Source: Branchiostoma lanceolatum (Eukaryota > Chordata > Leptocardii > Amphioxiformes > Branchiostomatidae). From it: a stretch of 64,000 bases of DNA. Positions 11,501-23,500 of this stretch are shown piece by piece (within the stretch, counting starts at the first letter, position 1; every line of letters begins with the position of its first letter). The notes below the pieces were generated by a model. That model was not told the DNA's origin. It did not search any database and worked only from the letters and a program-made list of their open reading frames with translations. The position numbers were made by a program, and so were the translations under genes. Where the stretch lies: NCBI RefSeq assembly GCF_035083965.1, contig NC_089725.1:24003925-24067924 (forward strand), written 5' to 3'.

Positions 11501-14500
11501 TAATCTATATATAAGCGAAAACAATATATTATTTGGAATTTGCTACAGAAAGGAGTATAGAGCGATTTATTGAGAAAAGCACCCTTCAAAAGTTGAAATT
11601 TGTTAATCAAGTCGTAAATTTTGAACCTTCAAATTGTACCCAATTTTTGATAGTGCGATCTATTGGTATATATATCATCGGCCTACATAAGAACGGGGGA
11701 CGGGGTGGTCATGGCACGTCCACATTCCGCCCAGCACGGGGCCGATTAGCGCTCCTCCCAATTGTCTCTGATGTTACCGCCGCCTGCATAAGAATGGCCG
11801 GAACTATCGCGTTAGAAAAAAACCCTAACGCGTTCTGATTAGCGGAGGCGCCTAACTCTAACGCGAGGATAACGCGACAAGGACACAACTCTAACGCGTT
11901 ATAACGCGTTAGAGATGTTAACTATGACGCGAGCGGTACTGTAAGTACAAGGATACAAGAATAAAGAACAAGAAGGAGAAAGTACACACCCTTTCTGGTT
12001 CATCTGAACTGATGCCAGCCAAGCCAAGATGTCAAGCGCCACAATCTGAGCATGCTCAAAACTGGGGAAGTTCCATTTCTGCGCCTCAGCTTCCCTCTGC
12101 TCACCGGTTGCTAAACAAACCAGCTGCTCCCAGAAGGATGGTGTCTCCAGCATCAGGCATCTCTGGGTTCTGTACAGATATCATAGGTTATACACGGTGA
12201 AGTACATCTGGATATCATCAATCACCAATGTTGTTAACTATAGTATAGTCTTTATGTACTTAGAGTATTGTAATTGATCATTATTCTGCCCATGTCAAAT
12301 TCCGTTTGTATTGTTTTTTTGTCAGCAATAGCCATGGGCTAATTAGGCAGCTAATGAGGGCAATACTGAACATCCAATCAAATAAATAAAAATATACTAC
12401 AAGTCGGGCGGCCTCAACTTGCACTGTCCTAATCCTGTCAATTGCCCTACTACATTTTCATTACTCATAAACACTTTGAAACAGTGGTGTTGTATTTTCT
12501 GACAAGATGATCCCTCTATAGCATTACAGAATTTTCGAAAGGCTGCAACTTTTAAGGGAAAGTAAGGGAAAAGCTCCTGACCTTTCCCTGGGTATGGTGG
12601 TCCTTTTGCACCTCCTGATGGTGATGGACATCTCCTGGATCCAGTTGCAACCTTTGACCTTCTCCACCTTCTTCTGATTGGGTGCGGTCTGTGCTAACCG
12701 GTCAGCTGCACTCAAAGCCTTGTCTGCAAGAATGGACTTTATTGCTGCACCTGAAGTGGATGGAAAATAATAGTGTCGTGTACTTTAACATTTATGACAA
12801 TCAATGTCAAAATGGTGACCAAAATCAACAAATGCAGCATTATCAATCACAATATCACCTACAAAATCTTATGAATTTAACTTGAGGCAAAACAAGAGGA
12901 TTTGCAAAAAATCTTGGCAGGATTTAGATTATAATCATAAGTTTCAGGACAACATTCAGGTTTTAGTGCTATTAGTACAATGCAAGCTTGACATCCCAAA
13001 CACAGCCAATGCTTAGATTCTTCGCCTCTAACAAGTTCTAAAGCTAAAGACCTTTAGTGTTGTTGGTGGCAGGTTTGACGGCATCCCCGGCTGACTCCTC
13101 GGGGTCCAGAGCCTTGATGTGCAGGAGGAAGGCCTTGTGTTTACTCCTCAGCAGCGCTGGGCTGGTCAGGCTCAGGATCCCACTGTTCCCCGTCAGGTCC
13201 AGCCCAGACTCCATCAGGATGGGCCCACACAGGATATCTGTCTTGTGTGTGTCCAGGAACTGTGGCTTCAACTCATCGTCTTCCTCTTCTGCCCCTCTAC
13301 CTTCTCCCTCCTGCTGCAGCTCAAACTCGATGGGCTGGTCCACTTCCACGTCGTCAAACAGCTTCTCCAGGCTTGAGACGTCTTCGCTGACACCCTTGTT
13401 CTTGAGTCGCCCGGTTTTGGTTAGAAGTTTTCGGGTGGCTGGGTCGAGGGCTGGGCCATTGGTGTTCGTAACTGCGATGTTACGTTGCCGAAGAAGGGTG
13501 ACCTGTACAAGTGAAACAACAAAAAGGATGAAGTGTGCCGTTCTTACGATAACAGGTAGTTATATCATGATTTTCCCTCCAGTTCATATTAGACGAGCCG
13601 TGTAGAAACAACCAAAATTGCTGGATTTAGATAGCAAACTGCTATGGTCACCATCTATAGTTTTTACTAACAGTATTTGGTCCAGTTTGTTGATAATGAT
13701 TAAATATCAAGAAAAGGAAATACAAACCTGTATTTTTGGGAGGACACTGAAGTTGTGGCAGAGAGAGAACTTGACGTCCACATGTCCGATGGTGCAGGGT
13801 TTGGGTACAATCAGCTCAAACAGGTGTTCATCCCAGCTGGAACTACAGGAGAAATACAGGGGTACAATGTCTCAGGTGCACTTACATTCAGTAACTATGA
13901 ACAAAAGGTTGGACATTGTTTCATATCCACCATTCCTTTTGACAGCTAATTAGAGTTTAAAGTCCACTCTGCATCAATACATTTCTTTATACAGTTAATA
14001 CCTTTTGGTAGTCAATATAACATCACTACACTTGGATGGCTGTTATTAAGGCAAACAGTACCTCTTTAGGATCATACAATTTGCATCTTGCAAAGCATTT
14101 TGGTGCAGTTTCAGGTCTATGGCTTTTCACAACCTCCTCCCTTTGAATTTCACCCATAGATATGTACCTGTCTGGCTGTAGCCTCCATGATCGCGTGTGT
14201 CTGGTGGCGTCCCCCTCCTGCTGCTGGTGCAGGTGTTGTGGATGTCTGCGCTGCTGCTGCTCCTGCTGCACCTCCGTCCAGCACGGCGGCACCGTGGCCG
14301 TGAACCGCGGGACCAGCGTGCGGAACTTCACCAGCTCTCGCAGCGAGGACAGGATCTCGGACGTCAGCGGCTGGTACAAAAGCAAGTCGTCTGCTTGACC
14401 TGAACATAAGGAAACAAAGTAGTGTTCATCCTGTATCTCGTTTGGTATAGCACCAAGTTTGCTACAGTTTAGTACGGAATTGTGCATTCCTGCATCACAC

Positions 14501-17500
14501 TTATTGAAAAGAGTACAGGTCCATCCCAGTGTGAGTGGGTCAACCCTGTCAATCTGGTTGCACACAGCTTCTACCTAATGTACAAAGCTGGTGTATTTAC
14601 CAGTTATGTGGAGCAGATGAACAAACAAACGTACCATACCAGATATGCAAACAGAAATGTAGGAAACAGACAGTGGAGCAACAAAGCTTTCAACAATATC
14701 ATTGTATTTCAAAGAAAAAGACCTTTAGGTGGAGGTGGTGTGGTGTCCATAGTAGTGGGAACAGGGGGCTGCAATGGTTTCACTCCTGAGTTCTCTACTG
14801 TGGTCTCCTCTGGTACAGAGTCTACCTCCACCACACCCTGCTGTGGTCTCTCAGCTGGTCTGTCTCTTGTGTGGGACACCTGGAGTTGATGAAAAAAAGT
14901 CATCCAAAATCTGTCAAGAGTGTGTCCATGTTATCAAATATGAAGTACAATGGTTCCTCAAAAACAAGTATATTCCATCTTTCACTTTTGAGTACAATAA
15001 ATTTCTGATGTTCTGTGTACAAACATGATGGAATTAACATTCTGATAGCATTCTTTCAAAACTTTAATGCCATAGTCACAATAGGTTTCTACATTATTGT
15101 TCATGGTTCATTTGCACCCTGTTTGATTAGAAAGTGTGATAGCTTTTGAAAGTTATACCATCCAAATCTTGACTCAAGGTTTAAGATCATAGATTTAATC
15201 ATGTTTGAATAATACATCAAATTTCAACATATGGCCATAAATACTGGCACACCTAAGCAACCATACCCATCAGCACTCTGTAAAAATGATGTTTGATAGT
15301 ACCAACAATAGTAACGGACCTTTAGGAAATGCAGCTTCCCGGTGTAGGTGGCAGCACACAGCTGACCAGACCCTGAGCAGTGAGTCACATGAACAAACTT
15401 CTCTCCATCCTGTGGTTTGAACTGTGCCAGAGGCTGGAAGGTCCCAGCGTCAAACAGACACACACTCCCATCCTGTGTTGTAGCAGCAAGCTGACCTAAA
15501 CCCCTGGTAGGATGAATCACAAAACTTCATTTCTATTGCTTCAACCAGCTTCATTTACTAATCCTCCCCTTTCTAAGCTCCTACCATCTAACAAGAGCAG
15601 TAATACTACAGGAGGCCTACAGTGAAACCACAAAAATGCCTTTAGCTGACCTCCCCAAACTTTAACTAGATAAGATGTAGCAGGTAAGATCATAGCAGAT
15701 AAGGTACATGTACATTCCCTTTCTGTTGCATGCAAAATTTCTTTAGAGGCAAATTTCTATCAATAAGGATATGATTAGAAAAGATTAGATAGCTTTAAAT
15801 TTTAAACAAGACTAGCAGGTAGATGAGCAAAGGTTAGGTGTTGCAGGTCGTTCAGTGTAATATAACCAGCTGCTGCCACGCTGCGTGCCTGCAGAGCTGG
15901 TGTGTTTTGCCAAACGGGCAGTTATATTGGCTATACAGATACAGAAGGTACAATAAAACATGCCTGATTTTCCTCTCTCTCCTGGGTTGATGTTCTGTTG
16001 CTCCCTCATCCTCCTCATCCTCTGATGCTGAGTTACTTTCACTGTCCTCCCCATGGAGGTCCAGGAAGTCCTGCGGCAGGACCGTCACGAACGTGAGTAC
16101 GTCCTGTAGATTCCGCAACGTGTGCACCGCCACGGGATTCCCCACCACAGTTACCAACTCCTGTGTGAAGAACAGTTCATACAGCAGCAAGTAGCCAAAC
16201 ACCTCCTTTGGCTTGGCCTCCTCCTGAGCCGAGGCAGCATCTTCTCCTGGATTAGCACTAGCACCTTCTGGATGTTGAGCTGCCTTTGTATCACAGTTGT
16301 CGATGGCTTCTGCACCGTGTGCCTCCTTCTGGTTTCCCTCCGTAACCTCCGCTTCCTTCATCTCCACATCCTCCGTCACCTTGCTGGAAGAGTTTGCCTG
16401 TCTCACCCTTTGAGCTTCTGTTGCCGTGACAACAACAACTATGTGCTTGCCGTCCACCAGTGGGAAGATGGCACTGATCTTAAATCTTCCCTCCTTTTTG
16501 ATAGGCAGCTCAATGCATTGCACCATGCTTCCTGGTTTTATTGATGGAGCTTTTCCATCTGGAACATCTCCCTGTGGGCTACTTGGACTGGCTACCATCG
16601 CCACAGGGGATGGAGTCTCCATGATGACCTCCCCTACAACAGTACCCTCTTCTATCGGGTCATCAAGTAAGATGGGGTCTTCAAACTCTGAAATCTGCGA
16701 CACAAAGAAGTCCTGTGCTAAACTCTGGTACAGGGAGGATCCTTTACTACCACTACTGCTACTAGGACCAGAGTTTTTCCTTGGCCTAAAGTTCTCTTCA
16801 TCAATCCCTGATATGTCATGCACCAAGAGATATAGACAACTTGACTCTTCCTCTGGCAATCCAACTTTCTCTGCTTTCAAGTCAACCTTGCTGGCTACTT
16901 CATGGGGAGTTCTTCGTTGTAATGCTGCATTTTTTCTGTTCAAATCCTGGACAACGCTAGACTTCCACAGAGAAAGACCTGATATCAAGCTAACAGGTCT
17001 TTTGTCCGAGTCTTTCTCTTTGGTGTCCAGACTCGGGTCACTTAGGTTGTTGAGTTGCTGGGGAACGGGAGATTCTGGGGTGGGGGAGTCGTCAGGGGCT
17101 TGAACAACACAAAGGGCTGTGACGTGGATGTCATCTGGGTGGAAGTGTACTAACTTACCTGTGGACAGAATGGGAAATACATCAGTTTCAGACTACATCA
17201 GAAGGAGGTTCTTCAAGTGCGTTTTAACTTTCTAAAGAGTCAAACATTTCAAAGATAACTTCAGAGGTTCTAAATCTTTGCGAAATTTGCTGTGGTGTTA
17301 GACACAACAAATACTACAATCACAGGACCTATTTAAAGTTTTCTCTAAAGAATTCATTAGAATCAAGTTACTTTTGGCGATTTTTGTGACCTAAGTTTAA
17401 AACCTTTCTCTTCAGACTTCCTGTTGTACATCCATCAGGCTAGAATACTAACCACTAAGCTGTCACCTCAAGTGATGAGGAACAGTTACAGATTATAAAG

Positions 17501-20500
17501 ACACTTACTAGGTGTGATCAGGGGAAAAGAGGCTCCTGTGTCCAGGTCAATTTCCATGATGTCACTCTGGCTATGTCTGGCCTCGCTGCTCTTATCCTGT
17601 CCACCTTCAGTACCCTGGGAAGGAGCCTCAGCCCCCTGGTTCTCCTGTCCAGGGTGCGGCCCATTCCCATTAGTATCCATGGGTGGCTCCGTTCTGGCCT
17701 CTTCTATCTGCAGGTCGCTCGGTGATATTCGGCCTGTGGCTGCTCCAGTTACTGTGGCTGACGTTGTTTTGGGGGCTACCTGTTGGTCACTATTAGCACC
17801 AGTGCTGAACAGAAAAGGGTAAACTAGCATTAGCGCATTACATATTTTTTTACATGCCGTGCTACAGGACAAATGGACTTCCTTTCATCTTTCCCTTAAT
17901 AATTTCTTTCCCCTCAGTAACATCCCTTGCCGCTCACTAGTGTATCCAAACACTATCACTTCCTCTTTTCCAGTTCACTGTTCTCCAGTCCTACCTTCCT
18001 ATTCTTTGTCCCCTTATTTCCCCCAGGTATTTTGAACCCCGGTCCCTGCCCTACATACCTCGTGCCCTTGTCTTCCCCGGGTTTGTGCACCCAGGCCTCC
18101 AGGATCTTGCGTCTCTGAAGCTGGCTGGCTGACAGGGTTTGGGTGACAAACGTCTGCTTGGGGTCCACTGTGAACTGCAGGGCCATCTTCAACTGCCGTG
18201 CCACATTCCACACACAGATGTTTCCGTGCATTGTTGCTGTGGCCAGCAGACTTGGACAGGAGGAATTACTGACTGCACAGATCTGGCAGGGGAAAGATAC
18301 ACACGTCATTAGGAACCGCTATTCAAACTTTACAGAATAACAAACCATTTGTTAACCACTTTTGAAAGACAAAATACACAAGCTTCATTTTCCAAAGTTA
18401 TGTATTGAAGTCCAACATATAGCAGCAATACGTATAAATGTCTAAATATCTAATACATAACCTACCTCTTCACTGCAGTCACTGTGGGACAGGGCGGGGC
18501 TTGTTGCCAGGGTGACCGACATCGGCACATTCTGTGTGTGCTCTCCCTTCACAAAAGGGCAGTTTGGGGAATGGCGTTCATGCTCAGACCTGATAACACA
18601 TTCAGCATTGGTTACTTTTTGGATCCATAAATTACAAATCTTTGTTGCATGATTTTTAACTAAACAACTTCTCCATTACATATAACAGGAACAAGAGAGT
18701 TTTTTTCTTGTCATGAAATAAAAACAAACTGCAACATAATTGGGAATTTACGTGACTACAGATTGTATCACCATGTAAAGCTGATTAACATTACAGCCAA
18801 AGAGGCATATCTGTGGCCACAGTTATCCTCAAGACAAATGCTACAGATAAAAGAGAATGTACCATTCTAATCATCCCTAACATTGCTATCACCCATAATT
18901 GGTAAACGTTGTGCCCAGATTGCCCCCTTACTGACCAGGGCTCATCTGTGGGCTCCCAGCACACCAGACAGACGCTGCAGGTGAAGCACATGGCACGGTC
19001 GTCCCGGCTGGAGGTGGGCTGGTGGTAGAACCCCGCCTGTGCCATGGCGTCCGGCAGGGCCCATCTAACAACAGCAGACATCAGAGGATTAGATCTTTTT
19101 GTATTACTCAAGTCAAAATTAACTCCACAACAATTGTAACAGGACAATATAAACCAAGCATTGTATAAGACTACTGGCTAGTTACATTAATCTACTTCAA
19201 TCTCCACATATATTCTAAGCTGTACAATATTGATTGATGAAATAATGAGGGGTTGCATGTCTACTATACAGCTGCATATGTTGATACTCTTAAGTCGTTT
19301 TTTACAGTTTATTTTTTGCATTGAGGTATAATTGTATTGGATAGATATACAGAAATTATGTTGGGATATAACATATGGGACATAATGTTACTAAATTCAT
19401 TAATCATTGTTTGATTTACTTTCATTTCTTTAATTTGCTTTTACTTTACCCCTGGTATAACAGATAAACTGAAACAGAAACTTATCTTACAAGTTACAAT
19501 ACATACATTTTACAGTTGCTATCTAGAATAAAATAAATTCAAATGTTGGTAAGTACTTTGGATGCCTTTCAAAGCAAAATTGGCAAAAAACAATAGTCCA
19601 TCTTTATTGTAAGTCGGTTTATTCAAGCTCACTTGTCCAGGACACGCCCGATCTTGCCAATATCTACTACTGAATAATTCATTACTCCCACCTGTAGTTC
19701 ATGTGTGGCCAGTTCTTGAATGTTTCCCTTCTGGCAGCCTCACTATACATGAGGGCCCTGTCCACCACCCCGGCTGTAGCACCCTCCCCGCTTCCCGCAG
19801 CTAACAGGGAAGACAACCTCTCCACGATAGCAGAGGCTATGGGCAGGGCAGGACCCAGGTTGGTCCGCTTTCTCTCATTCACCAGACCGCTGTAGACAGA
19901 CTTCAGGGCACAGTGGGGCAGCTCCAGACTCACACATGCCCACTAAGAAAGGAAGGGAAAATGTCCTAATTAGGGCTGTACCATATAAATGTTGATGGTG
20001 GCAGTAAAGAAAATCATTTTATTCTAATTATCTGAAGATTCTTCCATGACTATTCTCTTGTATTGAAAAATATTCCCGGCTCGCCCGGCTGACCTTCTTA
20101 ATTGATTAGTCCTTGGAGATAAGAAACTAAAATGAGAAACTGTATTATCAGTATGACACATACAAGCCTAAATTTATAGATATCAATTTACATACAGAAA
20201 ACTAGTCAGACATCTTATATATCAAAATTGCCTATGACCAAAATAGAAACCTAAGGCATTTAACCAAAGGAACTTAACATCTAATTGCAAAAGAGCCAAT
20301 ACCCAAATGCCATAATTTTTGTTTTGTCTAGCAAAACCAAAATGATGACACATTCCTTTGGTTCCAAGGTCCACTTCAGTGCAAGAGGATTAAGTATGTG
20401 TAGCACTTCGTATACAGTATGCTACCTTTCTAGTCAACAAACTATTACATATAATTTGAAGTCACCTTTGTTTTTTCAAATACATGTAATATACATTTGA

Positions 20501-23500
20501 TTTTCTCTTCCCTAGTCACGGTCTAGAGCATGAATGATGATACATCAGTACAACAGTATGTAAGTATGGTACACTAACTCCAGACATGCACTACCCTGTC
20601 ATCTCTCCATCATACTCACGGCTCGCTCCTTGCATGTCTTGTCAGGGAAAGTGCACCTCTGTGAGGGAAACTTTCGCCTCACCTTTGCCTTTTTATTCTT
20701 CTTCTTCGGGGCACCCTGCTGGCATTTATCCACCGCTGACCTCAACTCCTTTTTCACCTCTGGCACGTAGTCTACCCCTCGCATGTCCACACTCTCCAGA
20801 CTCGCCAACAGCTGAGTCGCCTGTGATAAGGTGGGACCATTAACACACATACAGCTGTACTCTATAGGATGTCCTTGTATAACTTTGGCCCTTGATCTGC
20901 AGGGTCAACATCACAAGCTGGCACGGTGAAGGACATACACACTGTGATTACCAGACCATGACTTGACTTGGCTATTCAGATACAGGTTTATGTAATGAAC
21001 ATCTCGTCATTATGATTCATATGCTATGTTGTGTTGTTTAGATCCATAGCACATTGTGAGAACCGTCAAGTTATTGTATTGATGACAGATGAGTTTGAAA
21101 TCATTAGGATAAGACATAAATATCAAAATGGCTATGCAAACTAGTTCAGATACATGTACATTTATACATGTACATTGGTAAGATACACAGGTAAGAATGG
21201 CTGTCCTCAATTCCTGCCCCAATATCTTTTCCAGCCAGCCTAAGCTGTTGCACGACTTTGTCCAAAGACATCCTCGTTAGGATATTGGTCACACATATGC
21301 ATGTACATGTAGGCACAATCTTTATCATTCCTCATAATTCAAAAAACATTATTGAATCATTCATGACAATTTGCTTTCAATCCATTGACATTGAGGTCAA
21401 AAGCAATGGAATTCAACTTGAAAGTTGAAGTACATTCCACCGAATTTGACATACTTAACATACAAGGTTGACATTCAAAACTCAAAGACAAAGTTCGCAT
21501 AGCAATAGCAAGCATTGAAATACCAACATGCAACCAGCAATTTACACAGAAAGTTTGAGATTGCAGAATAAATAGAAACCTACATTGTAACCTAAAAGAA
21601 TACAGGCTTGGTATCATTAAACACACATCGCAGAATACATGCAGAACATGCACTAGCATTACAAACCCTGCATATGCATGAAATCTCTACTCTTTGACAA
21701 AACATTTGATGAAGATTCCTTCATGATTGAATCTTTATGCAATTTCCAATTACTTTTCTTGTACCTTTGTATCTTGTTTGCAACTTTTGTGTTCTTGTGT
21801 TCTATTGATGTTATTCTAATCTAGCCCCAGAGCACATTAAAAATCGCCAAGATGGCGACATGCTCCCCTGGATAAATAAAGAATAAATTAAAAAATCTTA
21901 CCTCAGACAAGGGCAGCTCGACCTTGACAGTGTCCTCTGTCTTGTCCACAAGCGTCTGAAGTGCCGTGTCAAGAAGCAGCACACCGTTCAGGTCCTTTCT
22001 CATGCCAATGGCGAACCCGTCGGACATCAGTACCTTTTCTGCCAAGGGGAGGTACTCACATCTTAGTCTGCTGCCAGGGCGAGCTGTGGACAGGCAAACA
22101 CAGGGTGAGTACCATGTTGATTATTATAGTAAAGGATGAATGATGTGGTGTATGTGTGTGTGCTGTGGTGAGGTCAGAGTTCTAGCCAGCATCCGTCATT
22201 CAGTCATTTAACAGAATTTTGTTGCATATGATAGGTACCGTAGTATCCAGTATGATGGAAAACTTAAAGATGTAGAAATGTCCAAATTTGAGTAAATTGA
22301 TGGAAGTTTGTAAGATCTTTCCACCAATGGGAATTGGGATGATATGAAAAAAATTCAAGCTAGCAAGAACCCTGGGTGTGGTATAGTGTAGTGTGGTGTG
22401 ATGTAGTATGGCGTGGTGTGGGAGAGTTGGGAAAATGGGGAAGACTTGTATGTATGAGTTTTTAACAAATACAAAATAATCAATCAATCATAATTTCTTT
22501 TTAAAAAGAAGAAGAAATTGTAGCCTGGAATCCAAACTTATTATAGCTCCCAAGTCTAGCTAAAATAGGATTGGATTCCAGGCTAAAGAAATTGTACAAA
22601 GTATTGAACTGAAAATTTACACAAGTTCTAACTCTGATAAGTCACCTCTACAAATATTCTAAGACTCCTACATGTACATGCATGCTGGATAAAAGCACTC
22701 AAACCGTCAATGCCAAAATTGTAAAAATCCTTCTCAAAGGGAGACAATACCATACAACATTTCTATACCTCTAGAAATTCTATGGCTTCAAGGCCAGGTT
22801 ACATGTTAACTCTCCTGCATGGACACTTAGCCATATTTACATGTATAATATATGCCAGTGGATCAATGCTATTATCAACAATTTGGTATCAAAGTTCATT
22901 ACAACATCCTACAACCACCTGCTAAATTTGACAAACCAGCAGGTCTTTAAACAATGTATGTTTGAAACATTTTGGCTATCAGTATCAGTCTTTTATAAAT
23001 ACCATTGCCATTTCATCAGAAATGTGATGTCTTCATGTCTATAGAGTGTATGATTGTACATCTACAGTCCACACAATACAATTACTTGAGCTGGTTGTGT
23101 AGGTGAATCTTTGAGCACACTTATGAATGGCAATGGCTGACACGATCTCCAATAATGTCATCCATAAGGGCTTTAGATGTGCACCCATCTTGGATTTGAT
23201 GGTTTGGGCAAGATTTGACTAGGTAACAAGACAGTGCATATAAATGGGTGGTAACATTGAAAATGATATAAAGTAACCTCACAAACCATGTAAAGTCTTT
23301 CCATGTTATTTTAACCTACTGAAACAGGATTGTATAAACAAAACAGGCAATGTTGCATCTACAAGGCCGTACCTTTATATGGTAACAGTAGACACTCATA
23401 TCAAAAACAGTATCATTTGAATGTGCATGTCAGACAAATAGATCTGCATATTCATGCTGTTTGCCATCAGAGGGAAGTGATAAAACATAGAAAATACTAT

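Larger units (their letters stand above)
4625..11941. mobile_element. 7.3-kb TIR element (Tc1/mariner-like ends) nested in BIRC6 intron 16
   Basis: The outer 76 bp of both ends are inverted copies with only two differences, starting CAGTACCGCTCGCG, and the ends are flanked by TA on both sides (4623-4624 and 11942-11943). CAGT-type termini with TA duplication are hallmarks of the Tc1/mariner superfamily, but no transposase reading frame was recognised inside. Similarity of the ends continues patchily to about 4755 and 11800 (shared TTTTTTTCTAACGCG). The interior holds a CR1 LINE (about 5.5-9.6 kb) plus roughly 3.2 kb of other DNA, so it is probably a non-autonomous or decayed element that later received the LINE. 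Its right end lies about 47 bp inside the intron from the exon 16 donor. The large size and lack of transposase leave the superfamily uncertain. Confidence 0.8.

Noticed and set aside
4625..11941. ProtoRAG-type transposon, since lancelets carry one
   Set aside because: No RAG1- or RAG2-like frame is present; the single long protein is a LINE polyprotein, and the target duplication is TA rather than 5 bp.
13057..13605. 182-codon open frame on the plus strand, and similar frames at 14162-14403 and 16426-17103
   Set aside because: All are antisense shadows of BIRC6 exons 14, 12 and 9, whose minus-strand products match the known protein.
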